Positions 46,299 to 59,370 of a stretch of 64,000 bases of DNA are shown here, one piece after another. Numbering within the stretch: position 1 is the first letter of the stretch; each line of letters begins with the position of its first letter. The notes beneath the pieces are model-generated. The model made no database searches and was not told the origin of the DNA. It saw only the letters and a program-made list of their open reading frames with translations. The position numbers and the translations under genes are program-made. Source of the stretch: Polytrichum commune (taxonomy: Eukaryota; Streptophyta; Polytrichopsida; Polytrichales; Polytrichaceae); NCBI GenBank assembly GCA_950295325.1, contig OX485807.1, positions 26,943,666 to 27,007,665 of the forward strand. The letters are read 5' to 3'.

Positions 46299-49200
46299 CT
46301 ATTTGAGTTCATAATAGCGGTTTGTTTTCGGGTCATAGTAGCAATCTAAAGTAGGGTCATAAAGTAGATCTAAGTCCTCCTCCAGTCGTCCATTAACATA
46401 AAGACCTGCAGGCAACGAAGAAAACTTCAAGATTAATCAAACAAATAGGTAACTCCAGCTACATTGGGCAATTTTTTCTGTTACAACAATCTGTCCTTGA
46501 CCATGGCCATTCCAATTTGTCCACAGCTCCCCAATAATAGGCTCCCTTACAATAAATTATGGTCTATAGATCAGTTTGCATCAATTTCTTTTCTGACTTG
46601 AAGTGGAAGACACCTTACTAAGCAAATTTAGACATTGTACAACAATCGAGTTATAGGGTGCATTGAATATGCCTATGATGATAACCGTATTAGCATATTC
46701 ATTACCATATCCCCAGATACATTCCCTTCTGTTAACCACCAGCACTACACTAAACATCTAATTTAGTGTGGCCCACACTATTCATCATCAACCCACATTA
46801 ATTGTCTCGCAATCGCTGGGTGGCAACTAGAGCGGGTGTCACAAGACACTTGGTGTTACATGACAAGCCATGAGACCACTTTAATTAACATGCCACAACA
46901 ATTTTAATGCCACGCTACTTAGATTTGTAAAGTACACTTATAAAGAGGCTAAATCAAATAAAACCAAAACGCTTTGAGGAACACTGAGACAATCTACTTA
47001 CAGCCGTTTTGTTGACTTAAAATCATCTGGTACCCATATTTGATTGATGCCAAAGTCACACATTATGTCAATCACACAAGCCTGGCTAAGAGCAACTCCT
47101 ATGGTCACTGTAAAATGATTCTCCCAATAATCAGCTTTCAATGTTTTTTGGGCCAATGTTTGCAAGCTCATCCCACCCATAAAGTTCATAAATATATATC
47201 ATGTTCATTATCCGCCAATAATTGAGAGTGACAACCTGCTAAAGTGGACATTTGATTTTTGAGGGTGGCTAGGGGTTTAGAAAGTTGCCTCTCTCTCAAT
47301 AATCGTTGGCAATAAAGATTTGGATAAACTTTGGGCTTTGTGGGTGGGAAGTGTATGCAACTTTGCTTCCAAAAACCCTACAAAGCCGATTCTTGAGAGA
47401 AGCAATACACAGTAGTTGTTGAAGAAGCTCTAACAAAAGATGTGAATAAGGATCAGATGAATCCAAGGTGAAGAAAAAACAATACCTTCCCTTTCTGAAC
47501 TTTCCTTATCTTGCTTTGCAGGTCCTGCTTCTTCAGTTTCCAATGAGAAGGAGGCAACTGAATGTTGTCCACAATTCTCTGTGAATTGCCAGGAGGATGA
47601 CAAAGTTGGAATATCTCGTGTCTCCAACTGGTTATTACCAACTGACAAATTGATGTCCCTGCAGCCCATATTCAGAGCTCTGAGCAAGTTTCAAAACTTC
47701 AATACTCTGACAAGCCAAAGTATCTATTTAACCCTTAATGTCGCAAAAGCACCGACAGGGCTTTGGGGGCAAGAAAAATGAAATTTTGTTGTTCATGACT
47801 TCATTTTTTTTGTCATTTCTTAGAATAGTTACCCTATATCTCTATTTTTTTAGTGAGATTCTCCGATTGAAAAAATAAGTTGAATTTAGGGTGCAATACA
47901 ATCACATACCAAAAGGAATACAAAGTACAATATCTAATATTTATAGCCACCATTTCTACAAATGATTGTAATTTTTTTTCTTTCAGACTATGTTGTACAC
48001 GTGTTAGTTTTGGGCCTTGGGACACAATTCATCAAATAATACCTTGCTGTGAATTTTCCCTGCATATTTGCACTCAAAGTCTTATGCATATCTATCTCTC
48101 AACCTCATTGTGTAATGTTTCAAGTGATTTGTAACAACTTTTCTTTCAACATAAACACCAATCCAGCATTGAAAGTCTTTCATTAGAAGTCATCTCAATA
48201 ATAAAAAAACCACCCTTTGAAATTTAAGAGTTAAGCACTGCTTTGTCAACTAATCCAGCAGGGTCAGATTGTGTAGATGAACCATTTTGACCCTACTTGG
48301 GAAGAGTACGGACCTTGGTATTTTCAAATGTGGCCGAGAAATTGTTGGAGACAATGCCAGCTCTTTGTTCTGATAGTCGAGACCACTGTCAAAGTTGAAA
48401 GAGTCATGGTCCCTGACATTTCCTGTTGCTGAAATTGAGAGATGACTAGGTGATGTGTTACCATCATCATCTTCCTCCTGCAAGATGCAGAAATGTGCGT
48501 GAGTCTGAAACTCCAGGAATATTGGATGTTGAAGAGCAATTACAATTCCATTTAAAATGTGTCATTTGCAATGAGTCAACTTGCAAATTGACATACCTAA
48601 TTAGGATGAAGATTGCACGGCAAACCTGATCATTCAATGTCCAGTGCTGCTGCTCAAGGCTCCCAAACTCTTCATCTGTCATTGTCAGAGAAAGAAAAAA
48701 TATTACACTTATTTCTCCAGCATTTTTTAAACATCAAACTCTAATTTCTGCTTATATCACCAGGTTTACCAGGCCTGTTCTGTAGAGTCTTACACAGACA
48801 CCCAGGAGGTAGCTCAAGAGTAAAGATTCTTATATATTGCAACAGGAGGACACATCTCAGTTTTGACAATGTCATGATAAGACCCCCTTCACACTAGAGT
48901 TCACATTGAGAGCTTGAACTTGCAATTAACGGGACTTTGATACGTGAAGTTGACAAGCTTTCATCCAAAGCTCTCAATAATTTGAGCCAGTGACCATGCT
49001 CGACATGCCAGGGAATGCCTGGAAGCCCATTGCCTTGGGGCCCACAAAATGAAAGGTCAAGCTCTCAACAATTTCTAAGCTACCTTGTGGAGGTACCTTA
49101 GGATTCTTGACACCGAGTTTATCAAAAATGACCGAGAGCTTGTCGTAGTAGTTCCACATATTTCCTTCAAGGTGGCATCTAAGCGTTGTAAGCCCGGTAG

Positions 49201-52200
49201 AAAGTTTAAGCTCTCGAGTTGAAGGCTCAAGTGTAAAGTGGATTGGAGTAAACAAGCACTCTTATGAGGCTCCTCATTGCCAATGAGAACGCTCCTCTCT
49301 TTGAGCTCTTAAATCAAGCTCTAGTGTAAAGGAGGCCTAAGTCTACAACATGCAAACCTACAAATACATAGAAGAATGAACTGGGTATCCCTTCGGTGGA
49401 GTCGGTTACGGCTGGTAGTCACAGTGGCCCAGCATGCCCCAGGCCGCCATGGCTACCGATCGGCAGTAACCTGTATCCACTAAAGATTACCCGACATAAC
49501 ATGTTTTCTCCAGATCTTGAGCCGTCAATCTCTCATAGCCGAATGGAACTTCACCGTTCATTTGGACCCCGCCAATTCTGCCACTTCTGCCCCTTCTGTC
49601 CCCATTTCCTTATTATGTTCGTTGTAGGTTCGGAGGCGTGTGGACGGGAGGATTCTCTGGTTACGGACTTTAACCCCTATCCTCTCTGCCAATCCAGAGA
49701 TGCCACGAAGGCAAGAGATCTGAAGAAACCGGTGCTGAACTGATGGAAAATGAAGCTATGAGCACAAATAATACCGTGTTCGCCCTCTTTGTTGTCTGAA
49801 CATTCCAGGTTCCAGGTGATCCCTGAATCATCTTCATCATTCAAGAAAGTAGAGGTTTCCGGAAACGGTGCGAGCAGATCCCCTGAATCACCCTGATGAT
49901 GTTGTTGTTGTTGTTGAGAGCTCCCCGAGGACCAGCTCTGTCCCACACTGAAATCATCATCCGACATTGCTGCAAACGCCGAATCTTGAAACACAAAATT
50001 GTCATCATTTCCCAAGTCAAACTTTTCATGCGCCACTCCCACAGGCCTTGGTCTGTCTTCGATAAAATTGGCAGAACTCTCCTCCGAAACTCGATTCACC
50101 AACTCTCGCAACGAGAGAGGGTTGTCCAAAATACCCGACGAGTCCTTATTTAATATCAGAGATTTGAGGCTCTGCTCATCTGGCGAAGAGTGTTTTGAAG
50201 AGCAAGAACTCAATGTGCCACTCGCTGGCGACCCGGGAGTATCTTTGTTTGGTGCAATGGGGTCATTGAGCTCACCGGGTTTACTAAACAGAGACAATCC
50301 TTCAAAGACACGCTCGCTGAATGACTTCTCTTCATTTGCGTCGTCATCAATGCAGCTGGTCCACCCGCAAGGGGGGCTCTCAGGTGGCGAGTCCATGTAC
50401 CTGGCCCAGGTACTCAACTCCCGTATTATATGGTGCAGGTTTTGATTACTTATAACGAATTCTAATGCAACATGAAGTCTTATGAGTTGTGTTCTAGTCT
50501 AGGATATTCTTGTGGTCCTTGCATTGAGGAATTCAAAACATCTATCCATAAAAAATTGATCAATTATTTACACGACAAAGTGCTTTCAGAACTAAAATGC
50601 ATGACCTTTTTGTATACACGGGTCATAGGACAAAAACTACCCAACAATTTGGACCTTATGTTGAACTTTGAAAAGGAATATTTGGAATCCAACTTTTGGA
50701 AGGGGCTTCCCTGTACTCATTGTGGCATTATTTATGTCCAGACGAGGTTTAGGAGGGTTACTATAGGGTTAATTCTGCAAGCACTATAGCTGTGAAAGTA
50801 ATCAACACTGGAAGATAATAAATGCCAAGGTTCTTTTAGTAGTAAAATCTGGATGCAACTTTTTTGGAGCTTTTAATTTTGCATATTGTTTTCTTAAATT
50901 GAACAAACCCAACCTCCAATAAGTTTAAATGCCAATAACCCCTGCATAAATACACGAGTTGTGGAATACCTGGTTTGCCTATACTCTTTCCCTCGACTGC
51001 TTTCCATGTACGAATCCCGCCGTGTGTATTTCCCTAACCCTGCCGCAGCTTGATCACGCTTCGTGGTCGATTCGTCCCTTTTCTTGACCACTTTCGTCCA
51101 CTTTCCTCCAGGAACCGATTTGTGTGCATCCATCCCAACATCCTCATCGACATCCTCATTTTCCAAGAAACTTGGATCCGGTGGCTGATATGTAGGAGCA
51201 ATAACTTCCTCATCAACAGGCTTTGAGCATTCCGTCGCAGGATGTAAAGCATCAAACTCTTTCATAGTTAATGATGTTAGTGCAGCGATACCCCCCGGCA
51301 CAACATCCTCTTTCGCTGCATCCGACGAGAGTTTCAAGTCGGATGCTGCTGCTTCTTTCCGTAAATCGTTGTTTACGATGTTGGCACGTTTCAAGAGGCT
51401 CTGTACAGTCTCAGCTTTGAGGTCTCTTCTCTGCTCTTGTGTGATCGCAGGTGCCTCATGAACGTTTCGAACGAGGCGGTCTTTCGAAAAACCTCCGACT
51501 GTGTGAGGTTTGCTGTCACCTGGAAGATTGGTGTTGATTTGAACTGTGGACAGTGGCAATGGCATCCTGGACCCAAAAGCAACATGGACCTGGAACAAGA
51601 ACCAGAACGAACCAATTTACTCAAGGATCTGAAGAATACTACTTACCCTTGATTTTTCAAGCTTAACTCCAGAATTAGAGCCCAACGAACTGGTACACAC
51701 AGATATCCTGTGGATTTTAAAGTCGAAGAGCTACTTATCATGCATGATTTGGACCTCAAGAGATTGCTGTCATTCACCTGCCGGGGTTCCAATTTGTTCT
51801 GTCCTGGCTTTCGTGCAGTCAAGCCATTGTGAACACCTGCATGGTGACAGAATTACTGAGCTATGTGCATTCGAATCATCAGATTAACTATGTGCTCACC
51901 TTCTAATTTGCACAATCGTCAAGAAGATGGTAATAGAATTCTGCTTTAGATCAATGGGACTATTCGTCAAGAGGGGAGTTGGTCCACAAATTAGCAATTT
52001 CTTTCCACTTGTGATGCAAGCTCGGAGGTAATGTTTGAATTTGAATGAGGAGCAACCTATTTCGGTTCATTGAGGACCAAAATAAGTTTGACCCCTCCAT
52101 GAACCGTTGTAGAATGTTCTTCATTCAAATCTTCACTCTACCTCCAAGCATGCCCCGAGAACTTACCGTGTTGTATGCAAAACAACCAATATATGCCTAT

Positions 52201-55200
52201 GTGACTACAACTGGAGGTTAGTACATATGATTACCATAAGGAGAGTCGGCGACGCCCGTTATAGCCATCTGCAGAGCTGCCATATCCAGAACTTGGATGG
52301 TAGCATCCACAGCTAAGGCAAACATGTGTTCTGGAGGTAAAGATTCTTCACCTCCAAACTCCACCACCCCACACGTACCACTACCTAGTTCCACTAGCCG
52401 GCTGCGCATGGTGAAAATCTTCCGCAGCTTGCACACTGGCCCCAGCACTATCACATCCACAGACCTGCCCTTGCCACTGGTCTAAGTTACTAAGGTGCCA
52501 CAAATCCTTGGCCACTAAATGCTCATGATTAGAGTTTACATCAGGGTTCGGGTCCGAACAACTTGAGGTCCAAAGCACTCTTCAATGGACATTACTTCCA
52601 GACTTGAGACTGGAACCAAGCTTGAGGATTCGTCTCTCAAACAGGTTTGGCCCAACAAAAGTTGTATGGAAAGTGGTGTCACATTGGCGCCACTCCGTTC
52701 TTTCACACTTTGGACTCGGACCCTACAGAGTCCAATCTCATATTCCATGGTACAGCTTTTGGATGAGTTTCAAGGGCCTCACAATTTCATGGTGATGGCC
52801 CTTGGCCATAGTGTAAAGTGGCCCTCATATATCAACTAATCAAATTGTCTAAAAGGAGCTAATAACACAATAAGGACTGTGTAGACACCACTAATACAAA
52901 GGCTTGCACACTTCTGATAATGTTCATTTGAACAACTGGAAACAGTAGGTCACATGCCAATAAAAACTTGACCTCCCTACATACAATGTGATTTGTTCAG
53001 TTGCTGGTATTTGGTTCCAATTGTAACACTTGCTTACATAACAAAGTAACTTCTAAGATAACCTCATTGTTCAGAATATGCATACAAGATCAAGGAAAAG
53101 AATCCTTGCCTTTAAACAATACAGAGGGTATCCAGGGCTAACACATGTAACAGGATTCATTCACAAGGTTTGACCATTACCGGAAGCTCATACCCCGAAA
53201 GATGTGGTAGAAGAGGTCTGCCACATGTATCGACAAACTGAGCCAAATATTACGGGTCACCTGAAGATTCAACCATCCAACCCTATTAATATGTGCAAGT
53301 TGTAAAAAAAAAAAAACAACTACCTCATTCTTGACTGCTATCCACAGGTGAATTACAGTACTACCTTAGCACTTTAGGCATTTGGCTTGCCAAAATGGAA
53401 CTCTCCTCATGCCACATCAACTTTTTCACAACCAACCATTGCATGACACATGGCACTGCACTCAAGAAAATAGTTTTGTTTTGCTGAAACTGAGAACTCC
53501 AAGGATTAAAGCACCACAGCAATGTACCAGTGCCAATGGGATCTGACAATGAAGTGGCGTAGATTTAATGTCATTAAACGATGTTGAGAAGTACATCTTT
53601 CGCCTTGTATTTGCTGTATCCGTGACCCTGTAAATACAACAGGAGTTTACTCCTGCCTCAGTCATACATACATGTGGACAGATGGCAATACATTGCAAGC
53701 ATAATTCTAATCCAGTTTTAAATCATCAAATTTTCCAGCAGGTAGCACTTGATGCTTTGTAGGACATGGTAAAACCGTGCCAATCTGCGGCGTGAGCTTT
53801 ACAAGCACAAAGCGCACTTCAGGGCAAGACAATGGAAATTACAAAATATGTTAAATTAATTGTGGCATTAACATCAATTTGCCACATATTTATCATGGGT
53901 CACTTTAATACTCAAACTCTTTGAATTTCATGCGCTGTCTGTTACAAATTACTGGAGCCTCTTGTCTTTGTGCCACCTGCCATATTATCTCTGCCACTTC
54001 TCATACTTTACTGACCCACATTAATCATATTGCCCACAATAATAAGCTGTACTGAGAAAAGGTGTCACTAGAAAAATAATGCTGCCCATGATATTAGCCT
54101 AATGTTCATTATCGTGGGTCGATGATTGAATAGTGTGGCCCACACTTAATCAGATTATTAGTGTAGGATGAGCGCCATGAGGTTTAACAGAAGCCCGTGC
54201 AAATAGATAGGTTCCACCTTCACCAAATAGAAGGAAACTCTACCTGAGCTCCAGTGACAAGTGTTGGCCTGCTGGAACAAACAGCTGAAACACCAGAAAA
54301 TGCTGTAGCAACTGTAAACCTGTTTCATGCTCACAGACTACATTATCAGAAATATGGCCTTCAAACCCAGCAGCCATAGGATTCTTAAGCACGTGTAAGG
54401 ACGACCTCTTTCTATTCTAGGTTCAAGAATAACAAATCAAGAATCAAGGCCCTTAAGTAAATGCATGAGTGCCGAGCATGGTCAAGTGGCAAGCTCATTA
54501 ATCGACACCTCATTGTTGCCTATCTTCGGACACAAAGCCTTCTTCCATCTATCAAGATTCAATTGAAGAGGTGCGTTCCCAATGAAAAGATGCTAGGTTT
54601 TCTGGACTACCTAAGAAATATTCCATTTGCACTTGGAACCTAAATCGGCTACTCAAGAATGTTATAAAAGGCTGAGTGACTGCATCATCAAGTGTTTGTT
54701 GTCCAGGAGACGGTGTACCCAGGAATTTGTACGATCAGATGTAGTAGGCATCCAGTACATGTTTCGAAATCACACCTAGTCAGGCACATACCAGCTTTGG
54801 TGTCATCTTTGGGAAGTTGGAGTTTTGATGCCGGTCCACCATTGAGGCTATACACATAGCCCTTGACTGTTTTATCATACACCTGCAATCACCACCAGTC
54901 CAAGGCTCTGGTGACATCGTGTGACTCTTTTCTCAAGCTTCCCTACACACTCGGGGCATTTAATGGATCCCCTTATAACGTGTGTAGGTATGTGACGAAA
55001 TACGTGAGCCTCCCAAAAAGTACTTGCAGAACCCAGATAAATAACAGGTCGAGAAGTACTGGCAAGGGTGGTCCATCTGCAATGCAGGTGATTCAGTCCA
55101 AATGTTCAGAATCTAAGGTATGTGAGCCTTATGTGGTGAGTCTTCTTAAACGGACAACTATATTTGAGTTGTGTATGGGAAGGCTTGTAGTTAAGAACGG

Positions 55201-57250
55201 ACACCAAAATGACAGCTATTACGATACCATTGGATAATGTGCTCAGAAATATAGACACCATTCTAGGTTCACTAATCAACACAATGGGCAGGGCTTGTGG
55301 GAGATCACATTGCGAGAAAGAGAATCTTCACTTTGACCTCTTATTAAGTTTGCACCTCATGAAACTCCGATTCTGAAACCTGAAATGACAATCTTCGTGG
55401 GTTGCAATTGCTAACCAGATGAAAGAATTCCTGATCCAATCCAACGGCCAAAATTGCACGTGGAGTTGAAAGTCCCCACAACAGGGCCACATACCTCACT
55501 TCTGATTGTTGGTTGGGTGAAATCCCAGACGGGTAACAAAAGTACTTGGGCACTCCAGGTAGAGGGCCCTTCCTCATACCCAGCATGAGTCTACGCCCTC
55601 TTGACATTTCTGAAAGTCACTTTTTATGAAAAGACACCACATAAAAAATCAAGTGTCTCAGATTGACCTGAATTGGAGATGCCAGTCACAGAATTTTCCC
55701 TTAATTTATGAAACACTCAGGATGTAAACCTAATGAAGAGGAGGACACACCTTCTGAACCCCCTTGCCGCAAACTTTGCAGTCGCCTGTCGGATTGCTTC
55801 CCTGCAATGCCAGAAGTCCAACAACATTTGTCAAATGCCTCATCGTTTCTCTGTTCAAAAACATCCAAGTCGCAATTTTCCCAGTGGCTGTCACCAGTTT
55901 TTGGGCTCAACTTAGGGTAAGATGAGTGTTTCAAAATGATCAGCAAGTGACATATCTGACGAACCTTCTGTCATTCTAAAACAACCCACAAATGTTGCAA
56001 ATATGCATCAGACATTCTTGACAAATCTTTCACAACTGCTGCAAATTCACAAGAAATAGGGTACACAAAACTATCTGTGTCTATATTTTGAGCACATTGT
56101 CCAATCTGTGTGGCACTATGTAGGTATCGTATGCGATATTCGAAATCAACCAACTTCAACATTCTTACCTATCTCAGAGGTTATCAATCAGTTGGCATAG
56201 TTGCCTCATGACTGCCAAAACTGCAGCAAGGAGTGTTGATAGAAAAATGGACCCCTGTAGGTAAGATGGACAAAATACTCGTCCTACAAGAATCCTTCTT
56301 CGGTTCAGTTCACAGATTTTTGATCGACAACGCTATAAGACTTCACTGGAAGCTCAGAAAGGTTGACAATGAAAGGCACGAATGCAAATTCAAACTTAAC
56401 ATGACATGTAGAAATACGAAATCTGCAAAGTATTGCAGAATTTGTAATGGAGATGACACAAAAGGCATTAGCCATGTGGAGGACATACAGGAGGAGAAGG
56501 TTATGCAATAACAACCTTGACCTCGACTACCAAGACAAGAAACGCAAGAATTCAAATAAAGGATGGGGCAAGAGAACATTAGAAAGCGAAGTCCAAACTT
56601 GAAGAAGAAAGGTTTTTTACAATCACTGCATTCAAGGGGAGAAGAGAAGGAAAAAAAAAAACATAGTATCCGGAAGGCTTATTAACCTAATGTTTGACCC
56701 TTCATCCTACCCTTCTGAGAATGTAAGATTCAAATTACATCATAAACCTAAAACCATACTACGAGTTCCAAAGCAGTACCACGAAAATGAGAACCACTAC
56801 GTAATCACTGAGTGATCAAATTGCGTTTGATGCCAAAAAGTGAATGAAAATCAAGGGAGGCAGACAAATAATGACTGAATGACATCGTCTCAAAATACAA
56901 GCAAGCAAGTAACCACCGTTGTTTCATGTTGAGCCAGTGTTGTTGATACTCTCTTATCCTATCCTCAGGGTTTAATAATTTTAATTCCAGTGCTACCTTA
57001 ACATTCAGCTAATGATTCGTTCAAACTTGATTCACCTCACGATTATTGAAGCACGAGATGAAAATTGCAACGCTATGTTTGGTGGGCAGTGATTCAATGT
57101 TGTGTGTAGTTGAATTAACGTGATTGAATCTTGAATGTGAAATCAATGTTGATGGTATGAGAATTTATGGCGGTTTGTCATGTTGTTGATTACTTGAGCG
57201 CTGAAAACGTTGAAGGAGGCGCCGCCTTGGTAGCGAGATCGATTGGCCAT
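46299..57250 (-). CDS. CFAP20DC: CFAP20 domain-containing protein homologue (CFAP20DC/C3orf67-like), about 15 exons
   Basis: Minus-strand exons: 57194-57250, 55751-55801, 54792-54882, 54244-54319, 53528-53627, 53181-53260, 52235-52464, 51755-51836, 51647-51689, 50970-51589, 49775-50400, 48626-48675, 48314-48477, 47486-47679 and 46299-46405. Phases agree at every junction, giving about 856 residues; the 51755-51836/51647-51689 junction is the least certain. The N-terminal 170 residues are a CFAP20-like domain: [82 protein letters not shown] and [12 protein letters not shown] all parallel animal CFAP20[10 protein letters not shown] marks a second conserved point. A long acidic, Ser-rich and Gln-rich linker follows, ending in [27 protein letters not shown]20 relatives act at axonemal doublet microtubules, so a sperm-flagellum role is inferred. 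A MITE sits in an intron. Confidence 0.85.
48881..49337. mobile_element. Harbinger-type MITE in an intron of the CFAP20DC-like gene
   Basis: 457 bp. The termini are gacccccttcacactagag at the left and, in reverse, ggcctcctttacactagag at the right. TAA flanks both sides (48878-48880 and 49338-49340). The interior has repeated gagagctt motifs. A diverged relative lies at 2036-2480. It sits between the exons at 49775-50400 and 48626-48675 and leaves the splice sites intact. Confidence 0.7.
52690..52817 (-). repeat. Diverged copy of the 58563-58700 MITE unit
   Basis: In the same orientation as the reverse of 58563-58700 it shares tttcacact, the atggtaca.cttttggatgag block and the final gtaaagtggccc. 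It lies in an intron of the CFAP20DC-like gene. No clear target duplication. Confidence 0.5.
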
Positions 57251-57734
57251 GTTGGAAGCGGAGGAATTTGGACTAAGTTACTCGGCCATAGCCATCATCT
57301 TCCTTCTTCAATTCCTCCGAAAGCTTAAGTACTTCTTCCAAGAACTCCCTTCCTTCTTCTCTCTATTCCCCCTCATAAGTTCCCACCAATCCCTTCTCAT
57401 TCTTGGCACCCACCAAGTTGTTGCTTTTCAAAATTTGTCTCTCTTGATACCAATAAGGTAGAGCTTCTAACTCCACATACGATTTTGGCCATTGGATCAG
57501 ATTGGAAATGGATGTCATCCGGTTAGCAACTGCGGATCACGCAAATTGTCACTTCCCACTTTTGGAATTGAAGTTTGTATGCTAAGATTAGGTATACATG
57601 CTCAAAGTTCAAAACATTCTTTAATCATGATAAACTATTAAATTTGGAATCCAATCGCATTGTAACAAGTGTATTTTCAGTGTTTGTTCTTGACTGAATT
57701 CCATGCCATATAGATCCCCTTCAAATATAGGTGT

Positions 57735-57965
57735 TTACATTAAATGTTGTATCCAGTGTCATCAATTCTATTTGTCTTACTCGATACTAATTATAAACTG
57801 CCAATGTAGTGTTGCTAACACTAATTGTAAACCCAACATTATTTGTCACTCCTTGTACAAAAAAGTGCAAGTTGGGATGATAGTACTTGTAAACTTATTC
57901 ATGAGAAGTATCATTAGAAAAATTACCATAGTGACATGGTACACCATACAACACTAGATAAAAAA
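57735..57965 (+). repeat. Dispersed tagtgtca-rich repeat, copy 3 of 3
   Basis: It shares tgtatccagtgtcatcaattc, tactaattataaac, gctaacactaattgtaaac, gtcactccttgta and the tagaaaaattaccatag block with 20545-21300 and 34750-35110. Confidence 0.45.
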
Positions 57966-58562
57966 ATTAGCATAGTTAAGAAAAAGAGACCATATAACGA
58001 GGTTCACATGTTGTACACTATATATATTGACGTGCATGTTGATAGGAGTGGTCTCCATGACCAGTCATGTAGCAACAAGTGTTATGCATGCCACCTTCTT
58101 TGGTGGGCAACCTACAGTTGCATTATAATTTACACAGTTGATGATGAATAGTGTGGGAAATTCAATTGGTCATGGGCTCTCAAGTGCCCCTAAACATAAA
58201 AGACCATGACACTTCAAGATTTCACAAACCTTGATTTATTACAACTCATTATGCAACACTTCATTTCTTGGTTCATATCATTAGTGATTCCCTCCAAAAT
58301 GACCCATTGTAGAAGATTCCATAGTACCTTTACCACTTCAACACTAATTAAACTATTGTTAGGAAAAACCTATTTTTTTGAAAATCATATTTTAATAAAT
58401 CCCAAAATTTAATATGAGGAATTTGATTTTTTTTCCTTTTAATCCAAAATCTAAGAATCTAAAATAGAAAGTCTAATCATGTATTGCCTATGTATAGCCA
58501 AAGTGGTAAGGAGACTATGGTACCTTGCTTTGCCTCTTCTTGGTCTTGCAACCCTCATCTAA

Positions 58563-59128
58563 GGGCCACTTCACACATGAGCCAAGAGCCGTGACCTTGT
58601 AATGGTGAGGACCCTTGACTCTCATCCAAAGGTTGTACCATGGGTGTTGGGAGAGTCGTTTTATGTAGTCTCGGGCCCTCAAGCATAGTGTGAAGTGAGA
58701 ATGGACCATGTTGTGGGATCATTGCATATTTTGTTGGCGGAAAAAGAGGAGAGGATTTGGTTTAATATAATATGTCACAAACTCTATCAATTTGAGAGAA
58801 TTATTTGGTGTTGTTTGTTTGTCCTAGAATCTATCATGAAATTTGCCCTGCAATTTGTCTTGTTGGAAAAAATATTAAAAAAATCACATTCTCCTGGAAT
58901 TTGCATGAGGCCCACCTCTTGGAGGCCAAGAAATGGACCTGACAAAAATTCCGGGAGACCATGAAATCTTATCCATAGTCCGCCATGTAGACTTTTCATC
59001 CATGAAGTCTTCTTTAGGCCTTCACCTTTGTGTGTGAAGTGAACTTGAACGGTCTCCGCCCTTTCGACCAATGAGAGCTCTTAGATTGCAATGGTCACGG
59101 GCCTTCAGTCTTGTGTGTGAAGTGGCCC
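58563..59128. mobile_element. Harbinger (Tourist-like) MITE upstream of SPCS2
   Basis: 566 bp, with inverted termini GGGCCACTTCACACATGAGCC / CTTGTGTGTGAAGTGGCCC and TAA at 58560-58562 and 59129-59131. It is the same family as 18680-19178. The first 135 bp look like a separate smaller unit ending near agtgtgaagtgagaatgg, which also occurs alone at 52690-52817. Non-coding. Confidence 0.75.
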
Positions 59129-59370
59129 TAAAGGCCTTCGGTTCAATTTACACCTCTTGACCAATAGGGTTGCTCCATTTGGACCCCAGCTAAAGCGCCC
59201 TTTAGTGTGTTCACTATCTCCCAAGTGGAGGAAACCTAAATCTGTGGAGACCTTGACTTGAAGGTTCGCTGCGAGCTTTCCAATACTAAGACGAGCTGGC
59301 AACGAGGCCACGAACTTGGAAGCAAGCGTCTAGGAGGAGGAGGAGGAGGAGGAGCTCGCAGTGAGCAGCG

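Larger units (their letters stand above)
57251..59370. promoter_or_regulatory. Divergent intergenic region between CFAP20DC-like and SPCS2
   Basis: The two start codons point away from each other, 2.1 kb apart. The interval holds a tagtgtca-rich repeat (57735-57965) and a Harbinger-type MITE ending about 240 bp before the SPCS2 start. A gaccaatagg CCAAT-type motif at about 59160 and a (GGA)n tract at 59333-59354 precede the SPCS2 start. I see no certain TATA box on either side. Confidence 0.4.

Noticed and set aside
46998-47189. Minus-strand frame between the last two CFAP20DC exons
   Set aside because: The flanking exons already join in phase without it, and it has no motif or good splice sites.
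48250-48313. Extension of the CFAP20DC-like exon to a stop at 48250
   Set aside because: A donor at 48313 leads in phase to 47486-47679 and then to the conserved DLLYDP...YYDPKT end at 46299-46405. The stop is therefore probably intronic, though an alternative short isoform is possible.
55344-55607. Minus-strand frame considered as exon 2 of the CFAP20DC-like gene
   Set aside because: Its phases do not fit. The 51-base exon at 55751-55801 ([17 protein letters not shown]) fits phase and family sequence better.
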